This document shows positions 1 to 8,560 of a DNA stretch of 64,000 nucleotides, piece after piece. This stretch comes from Streptomyces musisoli (GTDB lineage: Bacteria; Actinomycetota; Actinomycetes; Streptomycetales; Streptomycetaceae). Each line of letters opens with the position of its first letter. Position 1 is the first letter of the stretch. The DNA is taken from the NCBI RefSeq assembly GCF_016741855.1, contig NZ_JAERRH010000016.1, positions 62,001-126,000 of the forward strand. Direction: 5' to 3'. The notes under the pieces were generated by a model. It saw nothing but the letters and a program-made list of their open reading frames with translations, had not been told where the DNA came from and did not search any database. The translations under genes were made by a program, and so were the position numbers.

Positions 1-540
1 GCGGCGGGGCGCCTTCCCGCGCGGCGCCCCGGCCGCCTTCGGCGTGTCCGGCGACGGCGGGGGCACCGGCGAGCCGAGCGCGCTGCCGGCCGGCTCCTGG
101 ACGGAGGCCGCCTGGCTGGCCGCGCGGTCGGCGAAGTCGTTCAGCGGGTCGCCGTCGACCTGGTGGGCGGGAACGTAGCGGAACTCGACCGTCCGGCCGT
201 CGAGCAGCTCGTCGATGCGGACCACCAGGTCCTGGTTGGCGACGGGCTTGCCGGCGGACGTCTTCCAGCCGTTGCGCTTCCAGCCGGGCAGCCAGGTGGT
301 GACGGCCTTCATCGCGTACTGGGAGTCCATCCGGATCTCCAGCGGCACGTCCGGGGCGACGGCCGCAAGGAGCCGCTCCAGCGCCGTCAGTTCGGCGACG
401 TTGTTCGTGGCCCGGCCGAGCGGGCCGGCCTCCCAGCGGGCGGGCGTCCGCTCGTCGTCCGAGACCACCCACGCCCATCCGGCCGGTCCGGGGTTTCCCT
501 TCGAAGCCCCGTCGCACGCGGCCACCACACGTTCACGCAT
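1..540 (-). CDS. rnhA: Ribonuclease HI, 3' end beyond left edge
   Basis: Hydrolyses the RNA strand of RNA-DNA hybrids in the cytoplasm. The start region reads DGASKGNPGPAGWAW, the classic RNase HI opening. Putative catalytic carboxylates are Asp10, Glu50 (in NNVAELTAL), Asp72 (in RMDSQYA) and Asp138 (in NDFADRA), with the flexible-loop His at 126. I chose the ATG at 540; an in-frame ATG at 552 would add four residues. From about residue 145 the protein becomes proline/alanine rich, typical of a linker, and the frame is still open at base 1, so a C-terminal extension lies outside the window. Assignment to RNase HI is firm; whether it is a fusion is unknown. Confidence 0.92.
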   Translation of the reverse strand, partial: MRERVVAACDGASKGNPGPAGWAWVVSDDERTPARWEAGPLGRATNNVAELTALERLLAAVAPDVPLEIRMDSQYAMKAVTTWLPGWKRNGWKTSAGKPVANQDLVVRIDELLDGRTVEFRYVPAHQVDGDPLNDFADRAASQAASVQEPAGSALGSPVPPPSPDTPKAAGAPRGKAPRR

Positions 541-586
541 GCGCTCGATCATGCCATGGCCACGGGAAGCGCTGTTCCGGGACGGG

Positions 587-1381
587 TCACACGTCCTTGA
601 TCTTCGGCATCTCGCCCTCGGTGGTCGTGATGTCGATCACCGAGAAGTTCGCGCCCTGCGGATCGCTGAGCGCCGCGAACCGGCCGAAGGGACTGCTCAT
701 CGGCCCGAAGCGGAGGATCCCGCCGAGCTTGGTGGCCCGCTCGACGGCCGCGTCGCAGTCGTCGACGGTGAAGTAGACGTTGATGTACGACGGCACCTCG
801 GGCGGGAAGTCGTCGGTCATCCGCATCCGGCCGAGGACCGTGTCCTCGCCGATGACGAACATCCGGAAGTCCACCGCGTCGTCCTCGATCTCCTTCATCC
901 GGTACGGGAAGACGGCGGAGAGGAAGGCGTCCGCCTGCTCGGGCTCACGGGTGAACACCTCCGCCCAGCAGTAGGCACCGGGCGTGGCCGTCGCCTCGAA
1001 GCCCTCGTGGGTGCCCGCCTGCCACACCCCGAACACGGCTCCGCTGGGCTCCCGGGCCAGGCACATCGTGCCGAACCCGCCGACCTGCATCGGCTCCATC
1101 AGCACCTCGCCGCCGTTCTCCCGGACCTTGTCCGCGGTGGCCGCGGCGTCCGGCGAGGCGAAGTACAGGCACCACTGCGACTGGCCCTCCTGGCCGGGCA
1201 TGGGCGGGACGACGGCCGCGACGGCCTTGCCGTCCGCGTAGGCCTGCGTGTAATTGCCGTACTCCGACGACGACTCGCCGAAGGTCCAGCCGAGAACGTC
1301 GCCGTAGAACCTCTTGGCTCCCTCGACGTCGCTGAACATCGCATCGGCCCAGCAGGGCGTTCCCTCGGGTTGCACAGCCAT
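587..1381 (-). CDS. VOC-family protein with two glyoxalase-like domains
   Basis: A 264-residue protein with two tandem vicinal-oxygen-chelate modules, roughly residues 8-118 and 130-257. The first opens CWADAMFSDVEGAKRFYGDVLGW and the second AYCWAEVFTREPEQADAFLSAVF when read in short pieces, both typical of the betaalpha-beta-beta-beta fold. Such two-domain proteins in Streptomyces are annotated as glyoxalase or hydroxylase-like, but the substrate cannot be read from sequence. The ATG at 1381 is preceded by AGAGGG, a usable ribosome site, and a TAGCGT hexamer lies about 45 bases upstream. It is divergent from the 2-MIB operon across a 316-bp gap; no functional link is evident. Confidence 0.85.
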   Translation of the reverse strand: MAVQPEGTPCWADAMFSDVEGAKRFYGDVLGWTFGESSSEYGNYTQAYADGKAVAAVVPPMPGQEGQSQWCLYFASPDAAATADKVRENGGEVLMEPMQVGGFGTMCLAREPSGAVFGVWQAGTHEGFEATATPGAYCWAEVFTREPEQADAFLSAVFPYRMKEIEDDAVDFRMFVIGEDTVLGRMRMTDDFPPEVPSYINVYFTVDDCDAAVERATKLGGILRFGPMSSPFGRFAALSDPQGANFSVIDITTTEGEMPKIKDV

Positions 1382-1697
1382 GGTCGGAGCCCTCTCGGTC
1401 AGCTGGATGGTCCCGCTACCTCACGCTAGCCATCCTGCGGTCGCGCCGCCCGTCGAACGCCGGGCTGCCGGAAACCCGGGCGCCCCAGGGCATGGAGGCG
1501 CAGCACCGGCGCGCGATCACGCCCCCTCCCGCCGAGCGCACTCAACGGCCTGTTTACGCGACGCAGTGATCGAAACCGCCCCTTTCACGCTGTACCCGGA
1601 GATCACGCGCCCTGTTTGGCTGGTCCGAGCGCACCGGCACCCTGCGCACCGCCGACCGATCCACATCACCCCTGTCCGCCTCTCCGCAGGAGGGAAA
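1382..1697. other. 316-bp divergent gap before the 2-MIB operon
   Basis: No gene is visible. The gap must hold the promoter of the 2-MIB operon, but I see no convincing -35/-10 pair. Two weak items are present: a spaced inverted repeat GTGATC (1566-1571) and GATCAC (1601-1606), and a direct repeat CCTGTTT near 1550 and 1611. Confidence 0.4.
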
Positions 1698-3140
1698 GTG
1701 TCCACTCCGGACATCGCCACCGGCTCCGCAGTCGACGAACCCGATCCCGGCCCCCCGGCACAAGCTCCGCTCACCAGCCTGAGCACGCGGGCGGCCCGCC
1801 AGCTCACCACCACCACCAAGTCCGAACCGCAGATGCAGGCCATCACCTCCCGGTGGCTGCTGAAGACCCTGCCGTGGGTGGACGTCAAGGGCGGCGCCTA
1901 CCGGGTCAACCGGCGTCTGCAACTGCGCACCGGTCGCGGACGCGTGCACTTCGAGCAGAACGGCGCCGACGACATCCGGGTCATCCCCGAGACGCTGACC
2001 GAGCTGCCGATCCTGCGCGGCTATCCCGACATCGACGTCCTGCGGGAGATCGCCACCCGCTTCCAGCCGCGGGAGGTGCGCCCGGGCCAGGTGCTGTTCG
2101 AGGCGGGACAGCCGGTCACCGAGGCCTATCTCGTGGCACACGGACGCTTCACCCGCTACGCGAGCGGCAAGTACGGCGACGAGGAGATCATCGGTGTCGT
2201 CACGAGCGGCGACCAGATGGGCGACGAGGCGGTCGGCCAGAGCGATCCGCTGTGGCTGACCTCCGTCCGGGCGGAGACCGCCGGTGTGGTGCTGGCCCTG
2301 CCCTGGGCGGTCGTGGAGGAGTTCACGGGGCGCGTGCCGTCCCTCGCGGCCCACCTGACGGCGTACGTCGAGCGGCAGCACCGCCCCATGAACCGCAAGG
2401 GCGAGGCCGAGGTGCCCGTACAGGCCGGCCATGTCGGCGAGCCCACCCTGCCCGGCGGCTTCGTCGACTACGAACTCGCCCCGCGCGAGTACGAGTTGTC
2501 GCTGACCCAGACCGTGCTGCGGGTACACAGCCGGGTGGCCGACCTCTACAACGATCCGATGGACCAGACCGCACAGCAGCTGCGCCTGACCGTCGAGGAG
2601 ATCCGTGAGCGGCAGGAATGGGAGCTGGTCAACAACCGGGAGTTCGGACTCCTGCACAACGTCGACTACGGCCAGCGGATCAGCACCTTCACGGGACCGC
2701 CGACACCGGACGACATGGACGAACTGCTGGCGATGCGGCGCAAGACGAAGGTCTTCCTCGCCCACCCGAAGGCGATCGCGGCCTTCTTCCGGCAGTGCAA
2801 CAAGCGGGGCCTGGTGCCCGGCACGGCGAGCGTGGACGGTCACGAGGTGCCCGCCTGGCGGGGCGTGCCGATCTACCCGTGCAGCAAGATCCCGATCAGT
2901 GAGAACCACACCAGCAGCATCATCGCGCTGCGCACCGGCGAGGCCGACCAAGGGGTGATCGGTCTCTACCAGACCGGCATCCCCGAGGAGTACCAGCCGG
3001 GCCTGAACGTCCGCTTCATGGGCATCGACACCGCCGCGATCATCAACTATCTCGTCACGGCCTACTACTCGCTCGCCATCCTGGTCCCCGACGCGGCGGG
3101 GATCCTGGAGAACGTCCAGCTCGGGCGGACGGCCGAGTGA
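1698..3140 (+). CDS. Family 2B encapsulin-like shell protein with cyclic-nucleotide-binding domain
   Basis: First gene of the 2-MIB operon. Homologues were long annotated as Crp/Fnr-type cyclic-nucleotide-binding proteins (EshA family) and later recognised as family 2B encapsulins: an HK97-type capsid fold with a cNMP-binding domain inserted. In this 480-residue product the cNMP-like segment runs about residues 105-225 (QVLFEAGQPVTEAYLVAHGR, then GDQMGDEA) and the capsid-like part follows to the end (NVDYGQRISTF, WRGVPIYPCSKIPI, YYSLAILVPDAAG). The GTG at 1698 is preceded by AGGAGGG at 1688-1694; the longer open frame upstream has no ribosome site. Expected role: a shell around the terpene synthase encoded 16 bp downstream. 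Encapsulation and ligand binding are inferred from the family, not seen here. Confidence 0.85.
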   Translation: MSTPDIATGSAVDEPDPGPPAQAPLTSLSTRAARQLTTTTKSEPQMQAITSRWLLKTLPWVDVKGGAYRVNRRLQLRTGRGRVHFEQNGADDIRVIPETLTELPILRGYPDIDVLREIATRFQPREVRPGQVLFEAGQPVTEAYLVAHGRFTRYASGKYGDEEIIGVVTSGDQMGDEAVGQSDPLWLTSVRAETAGVVLALPWAVVEEFTGRVPSLAAHLTAYVERQHRPMNRKGEAEVPVQAGHVGEPTLPGGFVDYELAPREYELSLTQTVLRVHSRVADLYNDPMDQTAQQLRLTVEEIRERQEWELVNNREFGLLHNVDYGQRISTFTGPPTPDDMDELLAMRRKTKVFLAHPKAIAAFFRQCNKRGLVPGTASVDGHEVPAWRGVPIYPCSKIPISENHTSSIIALRTGEADQGVIGLYQTGIPEEYQPGLNVRFMGIDTAAIINYLVTAYYSLAILVPDAAGILENVQLGRTAE

Positions 3141-3156
3141 CGGCCCGGAGCACCTC

Positions 3157-4209
3157 ATGAGCGCACCGACCCACGCCTACCGGCTGCCCGGACCTCCCGA
3201 CATCGCCCGGAGCATGCGCAGGGACCGGCGCACCGGGACGATTCCCGGACTGCGCCACCGGCCGGCCGTCCCCGCCGACCCGCAGAAGGCCGCCGAGGTC
3301 GACCGCCGGCTGGAGACCTGGGCCCGCGGTCTGGACCTGTTCCCGGAGGCGTGGAAGGGGGACTTCTCCGGCTTCCAGTTCGGCCGGGCCGTCGTGCTTC
3401 AGCATCCGGGCGCGCTCGACCTGGACCGCCTGACGGTCGCGGGCCAGCTGCTGCTCGCCGAGAACGTCGTCGACTCCTGCTACTGCGAGGAGGACGAGGG
3501 CCGGGGCGGCGAACGCCGTGGCCTGGGCGGGCGGCTCGTCATGGCCCAGTCGGCGATCGACCCCTACCACGGCATCCCGGAGCTGGAGGAGGAGTGGCGC
3601 GAGGGCGTACGGGCCGACGGTCCGCTGCGCTCGTACCACTTCGCCCTCGCGGACTACGCAGCCTTCGCCACCCCCAGCCAGACCGGCCGGTTCGTGCACG
3701 ACATCGCCCGGCTGCACCTGGGCTACCTGGCCGAGGCCGCCTGGGCCGAGACCCGGTACGTGCCCCGGGTGTGGGAGTACCTGGTGATGCGGCAGTTCAA
3801 CAACTTCCGGCCCTGTCTGTCGATCGTCGACGCGGTGGACGGCTACGAACTGCCCGAACAGGTCTACGACCGGCCCGAGATCCAGCGGATCACGGCCCTT
3901 GCCTGCAACGCCACCACCATCGTCAACGACCTGTACTCCTTCACCAAGGAGCTGGCCAGTGACCCGGCCCACCTCAACCTGCCGCAGGTGGTCGCCGCCA
4001 ACGACCGCTGCGGGCTGAAGGCCGCCTATCTGAAGTCCGTGGAGATCCACAACCGGATCATGGAGGCCTTCGAGGAGGAGTCCGCCCTGCTGTCCGCCAC
4101 CTCGCCCCTGGTGGAGCGCTACGCCGAGGGGCTCGCCGCCTGGGTGTCCGGCAACCACGAGTGGCACGCCACCAACACCCACCGCTACCACCTGCCCGAC
4201 TACTGGTAA
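3157..4209 (+). CDS. 2-methylisoborneol synthase (class I terpene synthase)
   Basis: Cyclises 2-methylgeranyl diphosphate to the earthy odorant 2-methylisoborneol. The first metal-binding region reads VVDSCYCEEDEG (Asp106 to Asp113) and the NSE triad reads NDLYSFTKE with Asn257, Ser261 and Glu265; the terminal RY-type motif is THRYHLPDYW. At 350 residues it is shorter than the roughly 440-residue S. coelicolor enzyme, because the usual long disordered N-terminus is reduced to about 45 residues here; no in-frame upstream start exists. The Asp-rich motif has Ser where I recall a second Asp. It lies 16 bp after the encapsulin gene and before the methyltransferase that supplies its substrate, so the assignment is firm. 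Confidence 0.92.
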   Translation: MSAPTHAYRLPGPPDIARSMRRDRRTGTIPGLRHRPAVPADPQKAAEVDRRLETWARGLDLFPEAWKGDFSGFQFGRAVVLQHPGALDLDRLTVAGQLLLAENVVDSCYCEEDEGRGGERRGLGGRLVMAQSAIDPYHGIPELEEEWREGVRADGPLRSYHFALADYAAFATPSQTGRFVHDIARLHLGYLAEAAWAETRYVPRVWEYLVMRQFNNFRPCLSIVDAVDGYELPEQVYDRPEIQRITALACNATTIVNDLYSFTKELASDPAHLNLPQVVAANDRCGLKAAYLKSVEIHNRIMEAFEEESALLSATSPLVERYAEGLAAWVSGNHEWHATNTHRYHLPDYW

Positions 4210-4267
4210 CCGCACCCACCGCTTTCCCGGAACGAAACACCGTCACATGCGCACCAAGGAGTCACCG

Positions 4268-5146
4268 TTGACGACCGTGCCCGCCGCCCGGACCGCATCC
4301 GTTCCCGTGCCGGCCCAGTCCACGTACCAGAGCCGCGTGGCCGACTACTGGAACGCCGAGGAGAACCCGGTCAACCTCGAACTCGGCAAGATCGACGACC
4401 TGTATCACCATCACTACGGCATCGGGGCGGCCGACCGCACGGTGCTCGACGAGCCGGATGCCGCCCTGCGCCGGGACCGGGTGACCACCGAACTGCACCG
4501 GCTGGAGCACGCCCAGGCCGAGCTGCTCGCCTCCCACCTCGGGCCGCTCTCCCCCGCCGACCGGGTCTTCGACGCCGGCTGCGGGCGCGGCGGCGGCAGC
4601 GTGGTGGCACACCTGCGGTACGGCTGCCACGCCGACGGGGTCACCCTCTCGACGAAGCAGGCGGAGTTCGCCAACGAGCAGGCCCGCGCGCGGGGCATCG
4701 ACGACAAGGTGCGCTACCACCACCGCAACATGCTCGACACCGGATTCGAGACCGGCGCGTACGCGGCGTCCTGGAACAACGAGTCCACCATGTACGTCGA
4801 GCTGGACCTGCTGTTCGCCGAGCACGCCCGGCTGCTGCGCCGCGGCGGACGCTACGTGGTGATCACCGGCTGCTACAACGACACCTACGGACAGGCCTCC
4901 CGCGAGGTGTCGCTGATCAACGCGCACTACATCTGCGACATCCATCCACGGTCGGAGTACTTCCGCGCGATGGCGAAGAACCGGCTGGTACCGGTCCATG
5001 TGGAAGACCTGACGGAGGCCACCATCCCGTACTGGGACCTGCGCAAGGACGCGGACCACCTGGTCACGGGCATCGAGGACACCTTCCTGTCCGCGTACCG
5101 CAACGGCAGCTTCCAGTACCTGCTCATCGTGGCCGACCGGGTCTGA
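4268..5146 (+). CDS. Geranyl diphosphate 2-C-methyltransferase
   Basis: SAM-dependent enzyme that methylates C2 of geranyl diphosphate, making the 2-MIB precursor. The protein shows the family signature VNLELGKIDDLYHHHYGIG near residues 35-53 and SAM motif I VFDAGCGRGG at residues 100-109. I place the start at the TTG at 4268 because AAGGAG at 4256-4261 sits 6 nt before it and the product then begins MTTVPAARTAS, as in relatives; an ATG at 4247 in the same frame lacks a ribosome site. The 58-bp gap from the synthase gene has no obvious terminator, so it is likely the last gene of the three-gene operon. Confidence 0.92.
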   Translation: MTTVPAARTASVPVPAQSTYQSRVADYWNAEENPVNLELGKIDDLYHHHYGIGAADRTVLDEPDAALRRDRVTTELHRLEHAQAELLASHLGPLSPADRVFDAGCGRGGGSVVAHLRYGCHADGVTLSTKQAEFANEQARARGIDDKVRYHHRNMLDTGFETGAYAASWNNESTMYVELDLLFAEHARLLRRGGRYVVITGCYNDTYGQASREVSLINAHYICDIHPRSEYFRAMAKNRLVPVHVEDLTEATIPYWDLRKDADHLVTGIEDTFLSAYRNGSFQYLLIVADRV

Positions 5147-5201
5147 GCCCGGCGTAAATTCCGTCGACAGCGCGGGCGTCGAGACGCTGGGATGGGCTGC
5201 G

Positions 5202-6107
5202 ATGAGTGCCTTCGACAGTCAGCAGCCGCAGAGGATGCACCCGGACGAACTCGACCTCGACGCCCCGCTGGTCCATCGCCTGATCGCCCGCCGGTTCCCG
5301 CAGTGGGCCGCCCTGCCCGTACGGCGGCTCGCGTCCTCCGGGACCGAGAACGCCATGTTCCGCCTGGGCACCGGCCTGGTGGTACGGCTGCCCCGGCGCC
5401 CCGCCGCCGTACCGGACGTGACGCGCGAGCGGCACTGGCTGACCGTGCTCGCTCCGCTGCTGCCGGTGGCGGTGCCCGAACCGCTGGGGGTGGGCGAACC
5501 GAATGAGGAGTACCCGTGGCCCTGGGCCGTCTACCGCTGGCTTCCGGGCCGCAATCCGGTGGCGGGTGCCGTGGAGGAGCCGGAGCGGCTCGCCGAGGAT
5601 CTCGGGGCGTTCGTGCGGGCGCTGCGCCGGATCCCCCGGCAGGACGGGCCGGCCGGTTACCGGGCCGGTCCGCTGGGGGGCCGGGACGAACCCACCCGCG
5701 CGGCCGTCGCCGAGCTGGCCGCGCGGGTCGACACCGACGCGGTCACGGCATGCTGGGAACAGGCCCTGCGGGCTCCGGAGCACACCGGCCCGGTCTGGGC
5801 CCACGGGGACCTGTCCCCCGGGAACGTGCTGGTCGACGGCGGACGGCTGAGTGCGGTGATCGACTTCGGCACCGCCGGGATCGGCGACCCCGCCGTGGAT
5901 CTGATCGTGGCCTGGAACCTGCTGCCCGCGACCGCCCGGGACACCTTCCGCAGGGCCGTCGGCGCCGACGACGCGGAGTGGGCGCGCGGGCGGGGCTGGG
6001 CCCTGTCGGTCTCGCTGATCCAGCTGCCGTACTACTGGCACACCAACCCGGCCCTGGCGGAGAACTCCCGGCACGTGATCGCGGAGATCCTCGCCGAGAC
6101 CGGCTGA
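5202..6107 (+). CDS. APH-fold phosphotransferase family protein
   Basis: A 301-residue aminoglycoside phosphotransferase/choline kinase-like protein. The catalytic loop reads WAHGDLSPGNVL (His201, Asp203) and the metal loop IDFGTAGIGDPAVDL (Asp221), in the right order for an ATP-dependent small-molecule kinase. The real substrate is unknown; most Streptomyces members of this family are not proven resistance enzymes. The ATG at 5202 follows a weak GATGGG-type site. It starts 55 bp after the methyltransferase gene on the same strand and might be read through from the 2-MIB operon, but a role in terpene synthesis is not expected. Confidence 0.85.
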   Translation: MSAFDSQQPQRMHPDELDLDAPLVHRLIARRFPQWAALPVRRLASSGTENAMFRLGTGLVVRLPRRPAAVPDVTRERHWLTVLAPLLPVAVPEPLGVGEPNEEYPWPWAVYRWLPGRNPVAGAVEEPERLAEDLGAFVRALRRIPRQDGPAGYRAGPLGGRDEPTRAAVAELAARVDTDAVTACWEQALRAPEHTGPVWAHGDLSPGNVLVDGGRLSAVIDFGTAGIGDPAVDLIVAWNLLPATARDTFRRAVGADDAEWARGRGWALSVSLIQLPYYWHTNPALAENSRHVIAEILAETG

Positions 6108-6114
6108 CGGCGAC

Positions 6115-6153
6115 CACAACCGCAACCGCAATCGCAATCGCAATCGCAATCGC
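6115..6153. repeat. Hexanucleotide CGCAAT tandem repeat
   Basis: Between two convergent genes there are four perfect CGCAAT copies (6127-6150) preceded by CGCAAC variants back to about 6115. It starts 8 bp after the APH-like stop and ends 15 bp before the VOC stop. A slippage-prone microsatellite; no stable hairpin is visible. Confidence 0.8.
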
Positions 6154-6167
6154 GGCCGGGTGGCGCG

Positions 6168-6650
6168 CTACTCGCCCGCGTACGCCTGTTCCAGCGCGGC
6201 GGCGTCCAGCTTGCCCATGCCCATCATGGCCCGGGTGGCCCGCGCGGCCTTCTCGGGATCCGGGTCCGCGATCATGTCGATCAGCCGGGCGTAGACGACC
6301 TGCCAGGAGACGCCGTACTTGTCCTTGAGCCAGCCGCAGGGCCCGGCCTCGCCGCCGTTCTCGGTGAGCTTCGTCCAGTAGTCGTCGATCTCCTGCTGGT
6401 CGGAGCAGAGGATCTGGAAGGAGACCGCCTCGTTGAACTTGAACTCGGGGCCTCCGTTGAGCGCGACGAACCTCTGCCCGTTGGCCGTGAAGTCCACGGT
6501 CAGCACGGAGCCGGCCGGGCCGGGCCCGGACTCCGTCCACCGGACGACGCGTCCGATGCCGGAGTTCTTGAAGACCGACACGTAGAAATGCGCGGCCTCC
6601 TCCGCCTGGCCGTCGAACCAGAGACACGTGGTGAATCCGTCGGTGGTCAT
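6168..6650 (-). CDS. VOC-family (PhnB/3-demethylubiquinone-methyltransferase-like) protein
   Basis: A 160-residue single-domain protein. TCLWFDGQAEEAAHFY near the N-terminus, LTVDFTANGQRFVALNGGP in the middle and CGWLKDKYGVSWQVV late in the domain are hallmarks of the PhnB-like branch of the vicinal-oxygen-chelate superfamily. Members are usually annotated as VOC proteins without known substrate. The ATG at 6650 is preceded on the minus strand by GGAGGCGC-type sequence. It is convergent with the APH-like gene and divergent from the epoxide hydrolase across about 134 bp. Confidence 0.85.
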   Translation of the reverse strand: MTTDGFTTCLWFDGQAEEAAHFYVSVFKNSGIGRVVRWTESGPGPAGSVLTVDFTANGQRFVALNGGPEFKFNEAVSFQILCSDQQEIDDYWTKLTENGGEAGPCGWLKDKYGVSWQVVYARLIDMIADPDPEKAARATRAMMGMGKLDAAALEQAYAGE

Positions 6651-6771
6651 GGAGCGCCTCCCGGGCGTGGAACTGGGGCGTGGAACACGGTCATGTGTGT
6701 CGACCGCTCCGCGGCGCGAAACTCATCGGTCCCGACGCCGTTTCATCCGAACGGGTGAGGCGTCTTCCGCC

Positions 6772-6784
6772 TAGCATCCGGATC
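6772..6784 (+). promoter_or_regulatory. -10-like TAGCAT immediately before the epoxide hydrolase start
   Basis: TAGCAT at 6772-6777 lies 7 nt before the ATG at 6785, and there is no Shine-Dalgarno sequence, so transcription could begin at the start codon itself (leaderless mRNA). No good -35 is visible. Confidence 0.45.
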
Positions 6785-7981
6785 ATGACCTCAACGCCCG
6801 AAGAGAGCATCCGGCCCTTCCGCCTCTCGGTACCGCAGAGCGACCTCGACGACCTCCACGACCGCCTCGACCGCACCCGCTGGCCCGCCGAGCTGCCCGG
6901 CGCCGGCTGGGAGTACGGCGTCCCGGCCGGCTATCTGCGGGAGCTGGTCTCCTACTGGCGGCACGAGTACGACTGGCGCGCCGCGGAGGCGGGGCTGAAC
7001 GCCTGGCCGCAGTTCACCACCACGATCGACGGAGCGCACATCCACTTCGCGCACCTGCGCTCCCCGGAGCCGGACGCCACCCCGCTGGTGCTGACCCACG
7101 GCTGGCCGGGGTCGCTCGTGGAGTTCCTGGACGTGGCCGGACCGCTCGCCGACCCGGCGGCGCACGGCGGCGACCCGGCCGACGCCTTCCACGTCGTCGT
7201 ACCGACCATCCCCGGCTTCGGGCTCTCCGGGCCCACCACGGAGCCCGGCTGGGAGGCGGGCCGGGTCGCCGACGCCTGGGCGGAGCTGATGCGCCGGCTC
7301 GGCTACGAGCGGTTCGGCGTCCAGGGCGGCGACTGGGGCGCGGCGATCTCCAGGGAACTGGGCCGCGCGCACCCCGACCGGGTCATCGGCGTCCACCTCA
7401 ACCTGCTGCCGGGCGCGCAGGCGGCCACCGAGCCGACCGAGGAGGAGCTGACCGGGCTCGGGCCCGAGGACCGGGAGCGGACGCTGCGGTCGTGGCGCGG
7501 CTGGGCCGAGTGGTCGCGGGAGGGCACCGGTTACGCCGTCCTCCAGTCCACCCGGCCGCACACCCTCGGCTACGCCCTGACGGACTCGCCGGTCGGCCAG
7601 CTCGCGTGGATCGTCGAGAAGTTCCGTGAGTGGAGCGACTGCGCCGAGCTGCCGGAGGAGGCCGTCGACCGGGACCGGTTGCTGACCAACGTGATGCTGT
7701 ACTGGCTGACCGGTACGGCCGCCTCGTCCGCCCGCATCTACTACGAGCGGGCGCACGCCTCCGGCCGGGCCGCCCGCCCGGCCGAGCCGTCCACCGTGCC
7801 GACCGCGCTCGCCCTGTTCCCGGCCGAACCCCAGATCGCCCTGCGGCACAAGGCAGAGCGCACGGAGAACCTGGTGCGCTGGACGGAGTACGACCGTGGC
7901 GGGCACTTCGCGGCCATGGAGGAGCCGGACCTCCTGATCGGCGACGTGCGGGCGTTCTTCCGGCAACTGCGGCAGGGCTGA
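6785..7981 (+). CDS. Epoxide hydrolase (EHN domain, alpha/beta hydrolase)
   Basis: A 398-residue epoxide hydrolase that would open epoxides to diols by way of a covalent aspartyl ester. An N-terminal EHN domain (IRPFRLSVPQSDLDDLHDRL) precedes the alpha/beta hydrolase core. The oxyanion motif HGWPGS is at residues 105-110, the nucleophile elbow GVQGGDWGAA puts the catalytic Asp at 183, and the catalytic His is in GGHFAAMEEPD near residue 374. I start at the ATG at 6785 (MTSTPEES), which gives the family N-terminus; the longer frame back to 6680 adds non-conserved sequence. Cytosolic; no signal peptide. The physiological substrate is unknown. Confidence 0.9.
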   Translation: MTSTPEESIRPFRLSVPQSDLDDLHDRLDRTRWPAELPGAGWEYGVPAGYLRELVSYWRHEYDWRAAEAGLNAWPQFTTTIDGAHIHFAHLRSPEPDATPLVLTHGWPGSLVEFLDVAGPLADPAAHGGDPADAFHVVVPTIPGFGLSGPTTEPGWEAGRVADAWAELMRRLGYERFGVQGGDWGAAISRELGRAHPDRVIGVHLNLLPGAQAATEPTEEELTGLGPEDRERTLRSWRGWAEWSREGTGYAVLQSTRPHTLGYALTDSPVGQLAWIVEKFREWSDCAELPEEAVDRDRLLTNVMLYWLTGTAASSARIYYERAHASGRAARPAEPSTVPTALALFPAEPQIALRHKAERTENLVRWTEYDRGGHFAAMEEPDLLIGDVRAFFRQLRQG

Positions 7982-8048
7982 GCCCACGGGGGAGCTGCGA
8001 GGACCTGGTGTCCGGGCGTTCTCCGGGCGGCCGCGGGAGGCGCTCGTC

Positions 8049-8441
8049 TCAGGCGGCCAGGCAGAGCCCCTGGTACGGCCGGTGCGACACGGTGGCGGGC
8101 CGGCGCCGCTCGGCCGTGCGCCGGCTCAGCTCGCCGTGCGCCAGCGACAGCAGATCCCCGAGGCCCAGGCCGAGCGCGTGCGCGGCGGCGGCGAGGACCT
8201 CGGAGGACGCCTCCTTACGGCCCCGCTCGATCTCCGACAGGTAGGGCAGCGAGATCCGGGCCTCGTCGGCCACGTCCTTGAGGGTGCGCTCCTGCGCCTG
8301 CCGCTCGCGGCGCAGCACCTCGCCAACCAGGTCCCGCCACAGGGGCTCCCTGGGAGCGGGCTCGGGTTCCGGTGTGCGCGGGCGGGCGGGCGCCGGTCGC
8401 AGGGGGATCACTCGGGCTTCGTCGCTCATCGGGTGCGTCAT
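8049..8441 (-). CDS. XRE-family regulator, ClgR-like
   Basis: A 130-residue DNA-binding protein. After a 35-residue proline-rich lead it reads LVGEVLRRERQAQERTLKDV and SLPYLSEIERGRKEASSE, closely matching the ClgR/ClpP-regulator type of helix-turn-helix (GYLSEVERGQKEASSE in ClgR as I recall). ClgR controls Clp and Lon protease genes; this may be a paralogue rather than ClgR itself, since the N-terminal lead and tail differ. A TAGGCT hexamer ends 6 nt before the ATG at 8441 and no ribosome site is present, favouring that start over an internal ATG at 8426. It is divergent from the SigB-type sigma gene. Confidence 0.8.
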   Translation of the reverse strand: MTHPMSDEARVIPLRPAPARPRTPEPEPAPREPLWRDLVGEVLRRERQAQERTLKDVADEARISLPYLSEIERGRKEASSEVLAAAAHALGLGLGDLLSLAHGELSRRTAERRRPATVSHRPYQGLCLAA

Positions 8442-8447
8442 CCCGTC

Positions 8448-8475
8448 AGCCTAGGAGCGCTGCGGTCCGGGACAA
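8448..8475 (-). promoter_or_regulatory. Candidate promoter of the ClgR-like gene
   Basis: On the minus strand TTGTCC (8475-8470) and TAGGCT (8453-8448) are separated by 16 bp; the -10 ends 6 nt from the ATG, predicting a leaderless transcript. Confidence 0.45.
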
Positions 8476-8560
8476 GGGCGCGGCTTTGCGCCCTGAGGGA
8501 AATTCCGGCACCGTACCGTTGATCCGAACGGCTGTTTCACGCCAGTGCGGCGCCGCGGGT

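Noticed and set aside
1566..1606. Cyclic-nucleotide receptor binding site before the 2-MIB operon
   Set aside because: GTGATC/GATCAC halves are 29 bp apart, too far for a CRP-type site.
5202..6107. Aminoglycoside resistance gene
   Set aside because: Only the general kinase fold is visible; this family is broad in Streptomyces and nothing shows antibiotic specificity.
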